This document shows positions 1 through 6,898 of a stretch of DNA of 9,866 nucleotides, piece after piece. The notes under the pieces are model-generated. The model was not told the DNA's origin and did not search any database. It saw only the letters and a program-made list of their open reading frames with translations. Position 1 is the stretch's first letter; the number at the start of each line of letters is the position of its first letter. The translations under genes and the position numbers were made by a program. The stretch spans positions 1 through 9,866 of the forward strand of contig WTGR01000571.1 of the NCBI GenBank assembly GCA_011523485.1, in the 5' to 3' direction. Origin of the DNA: Acidobacteriota bacterium (lineage in GTDB: Bacteria > Acidobacteriota > Vicinamibacteria > Vicinamibacterales > UBA8438).

Positions 1-547
1 TCTCGCGGAGCTGCGGCGTGTCGCGCTGCATCTCGTTCGCCACCCACGCGCTCGGGGGCGCCGAGTCCCACAGGCGGGCGGCGACGTAGATGTTTGCCGC
101 GTCGAAGAAGACCCAGGCCTCGGTTCTCTCGCTGGCCGGCGCCCCCTCGTTCGGCTCCTGCTGGATGAAATCGTCCATGGCGGGGACGATCTCGTACGCC
201 GGCTCGTCGAGGACGCCGTCCAGACGAAGTCCGGCGGCCAGCTTGACGGCGCGGACGGTGGCGCGTCGCAACGCGTCGCGCGCGATCACCGCGGGCGGCG
301 ACGGCGGGGGCGGGCGATCGACTGCCCCGGTCACTGCGAATCCGGCGCCGGCGGCGGCCGCCGGGCTCGCCGTTTCGAGCAGATCCGGCGTGCCCGGAAC
401 GGGATCGGACTGCGCGTGGGCGACGTCGCCGCTGCCGGCCGGCGCGAGAAACGCCAGGAGCGCGGCGACCCCGGCCGCGATTCTCCAGCGCCCGCGGGGG
501 CGATGCGTGTGACCGGACGAGCCGCGGCCAACTGCGCCGGAAATCAT
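1..547 (-). CDS. CBM9-like/DUF5916-type exported protein, N-terminal part (left copy)
   Basis: This is the mirror copy of the gene at 9320-9866. It starts at the ATG complement at 547-545 and runs off the left edge of the window without a stop, so 182 codons are present. The signal peptide is encoded at about 413-547 and the CBM9-like LDGVLDE segment at about 205-223. It lies 68 bases downstream of the exported-protein gene at 616-1674 on the same strand. Because this copy is bounded by the window edge exactly as the right copy is, it adds no sequence beyond it. See the right-arm entry for the domain reasoning. Confidence 0.7.
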   Translation of the reverse strand, partial: MISGAVGRGSSGHTHRPRGRWRIAAGVAALLAFLAPAGSGDVAHAQSDPVPGTPDLLETASPAAAAGAGFAVTGAVDRPPPPSPPAVIARDALRRATVRAVKLAAGLRLDGVLDEPAYEIVPAMDDFIQQEPNEGAPASERTEAWVFFDAANIYVAARLWDSAPPSAWVANEMQRDTPQLRE

Positions 548-615
548 GGGAGCAGGAATGCCTGGTTGGGTCGTTTCCGGCGCGAATCGCTGCTCGAACC
601 TGCCGGCGCCGCCTC

Positions 616-1674
616 TCACCGGCCGCCGGCGGCCTCGGCGGCCTCCCGCTCCTCGGCGCGATGGCCGGCGAGGATCCCCTCCATCCCGATGTTGCCCTCG
701 TGGCAGGCGTACTCGTAGAGCGCCTCGTCCTTGCGCGACAGCGGGATCATGGCCGTCCACTGCCCCGCGTAGGTGCCCGGATCGTCGACCGTGAACTCGT
801 GCCGCAGCGTATCGGGACCCACCCGCGTGAAACGCTCCACCAGGCGCAACCGCTCCGCGGATCCGCGCTGCCGCTGATAGAGGGCGGCCGGCGACTCGCT
901 GCTGGACGAGAAGTTCGTCGTCTCGACGACCAGCGTGTCCCCGTCCCAGTAGCCGCGCGCGTCGCCGTGCCATTGGCGGATGGCGTCGTCGACGTGCGGT
1001 CCCGCGTCGATCGGGATGATGCGCGCGTCGTGGATCATCTCGTGCAGGAACACGACGTGGTCGGGCGTCTGGATGATCTGGTAGTAGGTGTTGTAGCCGG
1101 CGAACAGGTTCGGCATCCCGAACGTGATGCAGCGCTCCTGCAGCCGCCGGTCGGTCCACGACGACGCCGGGTTGTCGGCGAGATGGGCGACGCGGGCGTC
1201 GATTCGCCGTTGCGCCTCCGGCGTGAAGGCGGGCAACCGCCCGCTCGGGGGATCGATCACCAGCGAGGTCCGGTTGTCGAACTCGCGGTCGACCAGCCAG
1301 AACTGATTGTAGTTGCCGGTGGCCGCGTCACGGGACGAGAACTCGTCCTGCTCGCCGAGCGCGGCCACGAAGACGCTGTCGGCGAATGCCGCGTCGCTTT
1401 CGCCGCTCGCGAAGAGCTCTGCATAGCGCGCCTCCAGGCGGGCCAGCTCCTCGTCGGTCAGCGTCGCCTTGTCGCCGAGGACCTCCGGACGCTCGAGCGG
1501 CGTGGCGGTGTTGTTGGCCCACACGCCCTGCAGGTCGGGCCGCCCGTCCGGGGTCCGCGGCATGGTCCACTGCGCGTCCTGCGACGACTGCGCCCCGCTC
1601 GCCGCCGGCACGACCAGCATCGCTGCCGCGACAACGCCTCCGATCGCGCGACGCACGGCTCGTGACTGACTCAT
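616..1674 (-). CDS. Secreted protein of unknown function, WDGDTLVVETTNF/ACHEGN family (left copy)
   Basis: This is the mirror copy of 8193-9251: 352 residues, identical. The start is the ATG complement at 1674-1672, preceded by GGAGG (complement at 1683-1687) at 7 bases. The frame stays open upstream to 1959, but that extension is antisense-like, overlaps the end of the PLP-enzyme gene, lacks a ribosome binding site and would bury the signal peptide, so I reject it. The TATAAT upstream is at 1712-1717 (minus strand). The function is unknown; see the right-arm entry for motifs. Confidence 0.88.
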   Translation of the reverse strand: MSQSRAVRRAIGGVVAAAMLVVPAASGAQSSQDAQWTMPRTPDGRPDLQGVWANNTATPLERPEVLGDKATLTDEELARLEARYAELFASGESDAAFADSVFVAALGEQDEFSSRDAATGNYNQFWLVDREFDNRTSLVIDPPSGRLPAFTPEAQRRIDARVAHLADNPASSWTDRRLQERCITFGMPNLFAGYNTYYQIIQTPDHVVFLHEMIHDARIIPIDAGPHVDDAIRQWHGDARGYWDGDTLVVETTNFSSSSESPAALYQRQRGSAERLRLVERFTRVGPDTLRHEFTVDDPGTYAGQWTAMIPLSRKDEALYEYACHEGNIGMEGILAGHRAEEREAAEAAGGR

Positions 1675-1711
1675 TCGTCTGCCTCCCCGGTTCGGACTTC
1701 CGCTCTTCGAA

Positions 1712-1717
1712 ATTATA
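1712..1717 (-). promoter_or_regulatory. Candidate -10 element TATAAT (left copy)
   Basis: This is the mirror of 8150-8155. It reads ATTATA on the plus strand and lies 37 bases before the ATG of the exported-protein gene at 616-1674. A perfect -10 hexamer is conspicuous in such GC-rich DNA, but no good -35 hexamer sits 16-18 bases upstream. Confidence 0.4.
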
Positions 1718-1807
1718 TGGCGCGAGCCGCACGCGCACCCGTGGGTCGACCGAAACCGGGCCGCACTAGCCGCAGCAGCGCGTTCGGTTGCAACGCCGCG
1801 GCTCTGC

Positions 1808-2968
1808 TCAGCGTGGAGCCACCGCGCCGAGCGCCCGATCGAGGTCGGCGATGAGGTCGCCGGCATCCTCGATTCCGATGGACAGGCGGACCAGATCGTC
1901 GGGCACCGGCGAGCCGGAGCCCTCGACCAGGCCGCGCGGCTCCGCGAGACTCTCGACACCGCCGAGCGACGTCGCGTTGTGGAACAGCCGCAGCTCGCGC
2001 ACCACCCGCCGCGCGGCCTCGGCGCTCCCCTTCATCCGCAGCGACACGACCGCCCCGAAGCCGCCGTCCATCTGCCGCGCCGCCACGTCGTGGCCGGGGT
2101 GTCCCGGCAGCCCCGGATAGAGGACGGCGGATACCGCGGGATGCCCGTCGAGCGCCTCGGCGATCCGCTGCGCGTTCCGCGCGGACGCGGCGACCCGCAG
2201 GCAGACGGTGCGCATGCCGCGCAGCAGCAGCCAGCTCTCGAACGGGCCGATCACCGCGCCGCGGTACGCGCGCTCGCGGCGGCAGCGCTTCCACAGGTCG
2301 TCCTCGCGCGCCGTGACCAGCGCGCCGGCCAGGACATCGGAGTGCCCGTTGAGCTGCTTGGTGGCCGAGTGCATGACCAGGTCGGCGCCATGTTCGAGCG
2401 GCCGGCTGAGCACCGGCGTCGGCAGGGTGTTGTCGACGACGAGGCGGGCCCCCGCTTCATGCGCGGCCGTGGCTGCAGCCGCGAGGTCGGTGACCGCCCC
2501 GCCGGGGTTGGCGGGAGTCTCCGCCCAGACGATTCTCGTCGTGCCCGGCCGCAGCGCCCGCCGCAGCGCGGCCATGTCCCCGTTCGGAACCAGATCGAGA
2601 GCGATCCTGCCCCGCCCCGCCTCGCCCTGCAGCCAGCGGCGCAGCATCCAGTACATCTGCTCCGGCGCCACGACGTGATCCCCGACGTCCAGCGTCTCGA
2701 ACACCGTGGTGGCCGCCGCCATGCCCGCGCTGAACAGCATCGCCGCCCGCCCGCCTTCCAGCGACGCGAGCAGCGCCTCGGCCTGGTCGTAGGTCGGATT
2801 CTGGTCGCGCGTGTAGACGCGCCCGCCGGTCGGCGCGCCCTCGGCCGTCCGCTCGTACTGCACGGCCGGGTAGATGGGCGGCACGAGCGAGCCGGTCGCC
2901 GGGTCCACCGCGCCGAGCGCCTGCGCGGCGCGCGTGGAGGGTTTCTGGCCGGCCGGAAAACGGGACAT
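1808..2968 (-). CDS. PLP-dependent Cys/Met-metabolism (trans-sulfuration) enzyme (left copy)
   Basis: This is the mirror copy of 6899-8059: 386 residues, identical. The start ATG complement at 2968-2966 is preceded by GGAGG (complement at 2975-2979) with 6-base spacing. The PLP-binding lysine K204 is encoded at 2357-2359. It lies 77 bases downstream of the MATE gene and 133 bases upstream of the exported-protein gene, all on the minus strand. The functional reasoning is in the right-arm entry. Confidence 0.9.
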   Translation of the reverse strand: MSRFPAGQKPSTRAAQALGAVDPATGSLVPPIYPAVQYERTAEGAPTGGRVYTRDQNPTYDQAEALLASLEGGRAAMLFSAGMAAATTVFETLDVGDHVVAPEQMYWMLRRWLQGEAGRGRIALDLVPNGDMAALRRALRPGTTRIVWAETPANPGGAVTDLAAAATAAHEAGARLVVDNTLPTPVLSRPLEHGADLVMHSATKQLNGHSDVLAGALVTAREDDLWKRCRRERAYRGAVIGPFESWLLLRGMRTVCLRVAASARNAQRIAEALDGHPAVSAVLYPGLPGHPGHDVAARQMDGGFGAVVSLRMKGSAEAARRVVRELRLFHNATSLGGVESLAEPRGLVEGSGSPVPDDLVRLSIGIEDAGDLIADLDRALGAVAPR

Positions 2969-2987
2969 GCGGAACCTCCGGGAACGA

Positions 2988-3003
2988 GAACCGTGGACGG
3001 TTC
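2988..3003. repeat. 16-base dyad GAACCGT-CC/GG-ACGGTTC (left copy)
   Basis: This is the mirror of 6864-6879. Seven-base arms flank a 2-base centre and end 19 bases before the start codon of the PLP enzyme at 1808-2968. It resembles an operator half-site pair, but no regulator gene is in view. Confidence 0.35.
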
Positions 3004-3045
3004 ATGTGCGGATACCGGCGCGCCCGGCGGGAACCGGCGATCCCC

Positions 3046-4461
3046 TCAGGCCCGCGCGGGACCGATGTCGACCGCGATGTCGCGCCACTTGCCCTGCCGG
3101 AAGCGCATCACGCTCAGGCTGGCGCGGGCGACGTGGCCGAGCACGATGGCCAGCCATATGCCGGACGCCTCCAGCTCCCCGGTCATCTGCAGGTAGGTGC
3201 AGAGGCCGATGGGAATGACGACCTGCGACACCATCGAGATGTAGAGCGGGCTGCGCGTGTCGCCGGTCCCCTGCAGGCCGCCGGTATAGACGAGCGCCAC
3301 GGTGACGAAGAGCCCGGAGACGGCCAGGTAGGCCAGGAGCTGCCGGCCCAGCTCGAACTGGATCCCGTCGGCCATGCCGAACACGCCGAGCAGCGCCCGC
3401 GGCACGGTGACCAGCGCGAGGCCGATGACGCACGCCACGCCCACCCCGATCGACGACGCCACGAGGGCGGCGCGCTGGCTCCGCTCGGGTCGGCCGGCCC
3501 CGAGGTTCTGCCCCGCCACCGCGGCCGTCGCGCTCATCAGGCCGACCGACGTCCAGGTGATCAGGGCGAAGAGCTGCGTGTAGCCCACCGCGTAGGCCGC
3601 CTGCGCCTCGGCGCTCTGCTCCAGCGAACCGACGAAGCGCAGCATCAGGACTCCCGCCAGGTTCATCACGATGCCCTGGAATCCGGTCGGCAGGCCGAAG
3701 CGGAAGAGCTCGCGAATGATGTGCCAGTCGGGCGCGAACGACATGCTGCGCGAGAACCGGACGACCAGGCGCCCCGAAAAGAGCAGCCAGAGGAACGCCG
3801 CGGCCGTCACGCCCGCGGCGATCGCGGAACCCATCGCCGCGCCGACCGTGCCGAACGCGGGAATCGGGCCGAGCCCGCGGATCAGCACGACGTTCAGCAC
3901 GACGTTCAGCAACGTCATGGCGACGCCGAGGCGCAACGGGGTCCGCGCATCGCCGGCGGACCGCAGCGCACCGCTCATCATGAAGAAAATGAGCATCCCG
4001 ATGCTGAAGACGAACATGACGCGGATGTAGCCCAGCGCCTCGCCCTGCACCTCGGGCGCCGCGTTGATGAGGTTCAGCAGCGTCGGGGCGAGGAAGTAGC
4101 CGAGCGGCGCCAGCACGCCGACCGCCATGAACACCGCGGTCAGGAAAGCCTGGTAGACCGTCCGGTTGACCTTGTCGGGCTCGTTCGCGCCGGCGAAGCG
4201 CGCCACCAGCACGCCCATGCCGCTGAAGACCGACGCCACGAACACGATGACCAGGATGAAGATCTGGACGCTGACGCCGATCGCGGCGTTGCCGACGTAG
4301 CCGACGTAGTGGCCGACCATCGCCTGGTCGACGATGCCCTGGATGCCGCCGAACACGTTCTGCAGCATCGTCGGCCAGGCGAGCTTCCAGACCGTGCGCG
4401 CGAGCGGCCCTTCGACGATCGCCCGGTCGAACGCTTTCTGTGGACGGCCCTTTGCGCTCAT
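3046..4461 (-). CDS. MATE-family multidrug/Na+ efflux transporter (left copy)
   Basis: This is the mirror copy of 5406-6821: 471 residues, identical. The start ATG complement is at 4461-4459 and the stop at 3048-3046. It is divergent from the Nudix gene that begins at 4494, with only 32 bases between the two start codons. The 562-residue frame on the opposite strand (3004-4692) is rich in Asp, Arg, His and Glu, which is what the antisense of GC-rich hydrophobic codons yields, and is not a gene. The family reasoning is in the right-arm entry. Confidence 0.93.
   Translation of the reverse strand: MSAKGRPQKAFDRAIVEGPLARTVWKLAWPTMLQNVFGGIQGIVDQAMVGHYVGYVGNAAIGVSVQIFILVIVFVASVFSGMGVLVARFAGANEPDKVNRTVYQAFLTAVFMAVGVLAPLGYFLAPTLLNLINAAPEVQGEALGYIRVMFVFSIGMLIFFMMSGALRSAGDARTPLRLGVAMTLLNVVLNVVLIRGLGPIPAFGTVGAAMGSAIAAGVTAAAFLWLLFSGRLVVRFSRSMSFAPDWHIIRELFRFGLPTGFQGIVMNLAGVLMLRFVGSLEQSAEAQAAYAVGYTQLFALITWTSVGLMSATAAVAGQNLGAGRPERSQRAALVASSIGVGVACVIGLALVTVPRALLGVFGMADGIQFELGRQLLAYLAVSGLFVTVALVYTGGLQGTGDTRSPLYISMVSQVVIPIGLCTYLQMTGELEASGIWLAIVLGHVARASLSVMRFRQGKWRDIAVDIGPARA
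3883..3906 (-). repeat. 12-base tandem duplication inside MATE gene (left copy)
   Basis: This is the mirror of 5961-5984. Two head-to-tail copies of AACGTCGTGCTG, read on the minus strand, encode NVVL twice in a transmembrane segment. The reading frame is kept. Confidence 0.85.
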
Positions 4462-4493
4462 GTCAGCGGGAGGTCGGCGCGGGCCGCAGTAAG

Positions 4494-4976
4494 ATGGGAA
4501 CTCTCACCGTGCCGGTCGAATCTCCAAGACTCTATCAGATCGACGCGCTGCTCCGGTCGGCGTTCCGGGCGCCCCTGCCGGGCGGGGACGCGCACCGGCG
4601 GCTCGCGCCGGAACCCCGCCCCGGCTGGCGGCCCGGCGTGGTGCCCGACCACGCCACGCCCGCCGCCGCTCTCGTGCTTCTCTATCCTCTAGACGACGCG
4701 CCGCACGTTCTGTTGACCGTCCGGGCGGGACGGCTGGGTAAGCACGCCGGCCAGGTGTCGTTCCCCGGCGGCCTGATCGACGCCGGCGAGTCGGTTCGCG
4801 ACGCGGCGCTGCGCGAGGCGTTCGAGGAGGTCGGCCTCGACCCGGCGGCGGTGCGCGTGGCCGGCGCGTTGTCGCCGCTCTACATCACGGTCAGCAACTT
4901 CGCGATCCACCCGGTGGTTGGCGTTGCGGCGTCGACGCCGCAACGCCAACCACCGGGTGGATCGCGAAGTTGCTGA
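4494..4976 (+). CDS. CoA-pyrophosphatase-type Nudix hydrolase, C-terminally cut by the palindrome axis (left copy)
   Basis: The family predicts hydrolysis of CoA or related nucleotide diphosphates to remove oxidised or surplus cofactor, in the cytoplasm. From ATG 4494, residues 93-115 form a complete Nudix box: G93, E99, R107-E108, E111-E112, G114, L115. It is preceded by LLTVRAGRL (73-81) and HAGQVSFPGG (84-93), matching the UPF0035-type motif of CoA-diphosphatases such as E. coli NudL. NFAIHPVVGV (135-144) also fits that family. Only the first 146 codons are authentic: the axis falls within codon 147 and the rest, to the TGA at 4974-4976, is antisense of the same gene. Relatives are about 190-220 residues, so roughly 50-70 are missing. 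The start is uncertain: an upstream GTG at 4440 would overlap the MATE gene, GTG 4509 is possible, and no clear ribosome binding site is visible. The start codons of this gene and MATE are only 32 bases apart. Confidence 0.82.
   Translation: MGTLTVPVESPRLYQIDALLRSAFRAPLPGGDAHRRLAPEPRPGWRPGVVPDHATPAAALVLLYPLDDAPHVLLTVRAGRLGKHAGQVSFPGGLIDAGESVRDAALREAFEEVGLDPAAVRVAGALSPLYITVSNFAIHPVVGVAASTPQRQPPGGSRSC
4891..4976. other. Palindrome axis and chimeric gene-end zone
   Basis: The axis lies between 4933 and 4934. Around it the sequence reads gcgttgcggcgtc then gacgccgcaacgc. Both copies of the Nudix gene run into the axis and continue into their own antisense strand, ending at an accidental TGA: 4974-4976 on plus and the mirror 4893-4891 on minus. 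The last 14 residues of each reading frame, starting at the codon that spans the axis (S147), are therefore not authentic past its second base. The true downstream sequence of the Nudix gene is absent from the window. Confidence 0.93.
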
Positions 4977-5373
4977 CCGTGATGTAGAGCGGCGACAACG
5001 CGCCGGCCACGCGCACCGCCGCCGGGTCGAGGCCGACCTCCTCGAACGCCTCGCGCAGCGCCGCGTCGCGAACCGACTCGCCGGCGTCGATCAGGCCGCC
5101 GGGGAACGACACCTGGCCGGCGTGCTTACCCAGCCGTCCCGCCCGGACGGTCAACAGAACGTGCGGCGCGTCGTCTAGAGGATAGAGAAGCACGAGAGCG
5201 GCGGCGGGCGTGGCGTGGTCGGGCACCACGCCGGGCCGCCAGCCGGGGCGGGGTTCCGGCGCGAGCCGCCGGTGCGCGTCCCCGCCCGGCAGGGGCGCCC
5301 GGAACGCCGACCGGAGCAGCGCGTCGATCTGATAGAGTCTTGGAGATTCGACCGGCACGGTGAGAGTTCCCAT
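4891..5373 (-). CDS. CoA-pyrophosphatase-type Nudix hydrolase, C-terminally cut by the palindrome axis (right copy)
   Basis: This is the mirror copy of 4494-4976, transcribed leftward towards the axis from the ATG complement at 5373-5371. The Nudix box is encoded at about 5029-5097. Its authentic part ends at about 4934; 4891-4933 belongs to the opposite arm. The two copies converge and overlap end to end across the axis, an arrangement that no functional pair of Nudix genes would need. Outside this duplicated context the gene should continue past VVGVAA for roughly 50-70 more residues. Confidence 0.82.
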   Translation of the reverse strand: MGTLTVPVESPRLYQIDALLRSAFRAPLPGGDAHRRLAPEPRPGWRPGVVPDHATPAAALVLLYPLDDAPHVLLTVRAGRLGKHAGQVSFPGGLIDAGESVRDAALREAFEEVGLDPAAVRVAGALSPLYITVSNFAIHPVVGVAASTPQRQPPGGSRSC

Positions 5374-5405
5374 CTTACTGCGGCCCGCGCCGACCTCCCG
5401 CTGAC

Positions 5406-6821
5406 ATGAGCGCAAAGGGCCGTCCACAGAAAGCGTTCGACCGGGCGATCGTCGAAGGGCCGCTCGCGCGCACGGTCTGGAAGCTCGCCTGGCCGACGAT
5501 GCTGCAGAACGTGTTCGGCGGCATCCAGGGCATCGTCGACCAGGCGATGGTCGGCCACTACGTCGGCTACGTCGGCAACGCCGCGATCGGCGTCAGCGTC
5601 CAGATCTTCATCCTGGTCATCGTGTTCGTGGCGTCGGTCTTCAGCGGCATGGGCGTGCTGGTGGCGCGCTTCGCCGGCGCGAACGAGCCCGACAAGGTCA
5701 ACCGGACGGTCTACCAGGCTTTCCTGACCGCGGTGTTCATGGCGGTCGGCGTGCTGGCGCCGCTCGGCTACTTCCTCGCCCCGACGCTGCTGAACCTCAT
5801 CAACGCGGCGCCCGAGGTGCAGGGCGAGGCGCTGGGCTACATCCGCGTCATGTTCGTCTTCAGCATCGGGATGCTCATTTTCTTCATGATGAGCGGTGCG
5901 CTGCGGTCCGCCGGCGATGCGCGGACCCCGTTGCGCCTCGGCGTCGCCATGACGTTGCTGAACGTCGTGCTGAACGTCGTGCTGATCCGCGGGCTCGGCC
6001 CGATTCCCGCGTTCGGCACGGTCGGCGCGGCGATGGGTTCCGCGATCGCCGCGGGCGTGACGGCCGCGGCGTTCCTCTGGCTGCTCTTTTCGGGGCGCCT
6101 GGTCGTCCGGTTCTCGCGCAGCATGTCGTTCGCGCCCGACTGGCACATCATTCGCGAGCTCTTCCGCTTCGGCCTGCCGACCGGATTCCAGGGCATCGTG
6201 ATGAACCTGGCGGGAGTCCTGATGCTGCGCTTCGTCGGTTCGCTGGAGCAGAGCGCCGAGGCGCAGGCGGCCTACGCGGTGGGCTACACGCAGCTCTTCG
6301 CCCTGATCACCTGGACGTCGGTCGGCCTGATGAGCGCGACGGCCGCGGTGGCGGGGCAGAACCTCGGGGCCGGCCGACCCGAGCGGAGCCAGCGCGCCGC
6401 CCTCGTGGCGTCGTCGATCGGGGTGGGCGTGGCGTGCGTCATCGGCCTCGCGCTGGTCACCGTGCCGCGGGCGCTGCTCGGCGTGTTCGGCATGGCCGAC
6501 GGGATCCAGTTCGAGCTGGGCCGGCAGCTCCTGGCCTACCTGGCCGTCTCCGGGCTCTTCGTCACCGTGGCGCTCGTCTATACCGGCGGCCTGCAGGGGA
6601 CCGGCGACACGCGCAGCCCGCTCTACATCTCGATGGTGTCGCAGGTCGTCATTCCCATCGGCCTCTGCACCTACCTGCAGATGACCGGGGAGCTGGAGGC
6701 GTCCGGCATATGGCTGGCCATCGTGCTCGGCCACGTCGCCCGCGCCAGCCTGAGCGTGATGCGCTTCCGGCAGGGCAAGTGGCGCGACATCGCGGTCGAC
6801 ATCGGTCCCGCGCGGGCCTGA
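5406..6821 (+). CDS. MATE-family multidrug/Na+ efflux transporter
   Basis: This is an inner-membrane antiporter of the multidrug and toxic compound extrusion superfamily, which expels cationic drugs, metabolites or other organics using Na+ or H+ gradients. The protein has 471 residues, the family's usual length, with about 12 hydrophobic segments. EGPLARTVWKLAWPTML (17-33) is the typical entry into helix 1, followed by D45 in GIVDQAMVGHY, the place of the helix-1 acidic residue of many members. The internal two-fold repeat is visible as GALRSAGDARTPL (164-176) and GLQGTGDTRSPL (395-406). A loop reading NLGAGRPERSQRAAL fits the family's interdomain region. ATG 5406 gives a cytosolic leader of about 20 residues, but no clear ribosome binding site precedes it. 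It is divergent from the Nudix gene and 77 bases upstream of the PLP enzyme on the same strand. The substrate cannot be told from sequence; DinF-like and NorM-like labels are both possible. Confidence 0.94.
   Translation: MSAKGRPQKAFDRAIVEGPLARTVWKLAWPTMLQNVFGGIQGIVDQAMVGHYVGYVGNAAIGVSVQIFILVIVFVASVFSGMGVLVARFAGANEPDKVNRTVYQAFLTAVFMAVGVLAPLGYFLAPTLLNLINAAPEVQGEALGYIRVMFVFSIGMLIFFMMSGALRSAGDARTPLRLGVAMTLLNVVLNVVLIRGLGPIPAFGTVGAAMGSAIAAGVTAAAFLWLLFSGRLVVRFSRSMSFAPDWHIIRELFRFGLPTGFQGIVMNLAGVLMLRFVGSLEQSAEAQAAYAVGYTQLFALITWTSVGLMSATAAVAGQNLGAGRPERSQRAALVASSIGVGVACVIGLALVTVPRALLGVFGMADGIQFELGRQLLAYLAVSGLFVTVALVYTGGLQGTGDTRSPLYISMVSQVVIPIGLCTYLQMTGELEASGIWLAIVLGHVARASLSVMRFRQGKWRDIAVDIGPARA
5961..5984 (+). 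repeat. 12-base tandem duplication inside MATE gene
   Basis: AACGTCGTGCTG occurs twice head to tail, encoding NVVLNVVL in a membrane helix just before IRGLGPIPAFG. It is in frame and compatible with a normal MATE helix (families often have LNxVLN here), so it may be chance codon reuse or a small slippage duplication. Confidence 0.85.
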
Positions 6822-6863
6822 GGGGATCGCCGGTTCCCGCCGGGCGCGCCGGTATCCGCACAT

Positions 6864-6879
6864 GAACCGTCCACGGTTC
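6864..6879. repeat. 16-base dyad GAACCGT-CC-ACGGTTC upstream of the PLP enzyme
   Basis: Seven-base perfect arms with a 2-base centre lie in the 77-base gap between MATE and the PLP enzyme, ending 19 bases before ATG 6899 and 8 bases before the GGAGG at 6888-6892. Size and position suit a repressor operator or a small mRNA hairpin near the ribosome binding site. No regulator gene is in the window and no clear promoter hexamers accompany it, so the role is unproven. Confidence 0.35.
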
Positions 6880-6898
6880 TCGTTCCCGGAGGTTCCGC

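Noticed and set aside
661..1665. 334-residue plus-strand frame (mirror 8202-9206 minus)
   Set aside because: It is antisense to the exported-protein gene, Arg/Val-rich with no domain; an effect of third-position GC bias.
1979..3196. 405-residue plus-strand frame (mirror 6671-7888 minus)
   Set aside because: It is antisense to the PLP enzyme, which has all catalytic motifs and a strong ribosome binding site; no recognisable domain in the antisense product.
4440..4493. GTG 4440 as the Nudix start
   Set aside because: It would overlap the divergent MATE coding region and adds residues (MDGPLRSCQREVGAGRSK) that look like antisense and intergenic sequence rather than Nudix N-terminus.
3004..4692. 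562-residue plus-strand frame (mirror 5175-6863 minus) rich in His, Asp, Glu, Arg and Gln
   Set aside because: It is antisense to the MATE gene and extends into another frame of Nudix. Its odd composition is what antisense of GC-rich membrane-protein codons gives. MATE itself matches its family along the full length.
4931..4936. SalI site at the axis suggesting two fragments ligated during cloning
   Set aside because: Other GTCGAC sites lie uncut within the arms, for example 8117-8122, so a SalI digest-and-ligate origin is unlikely; the site is also automatically symmetric at any such axis.
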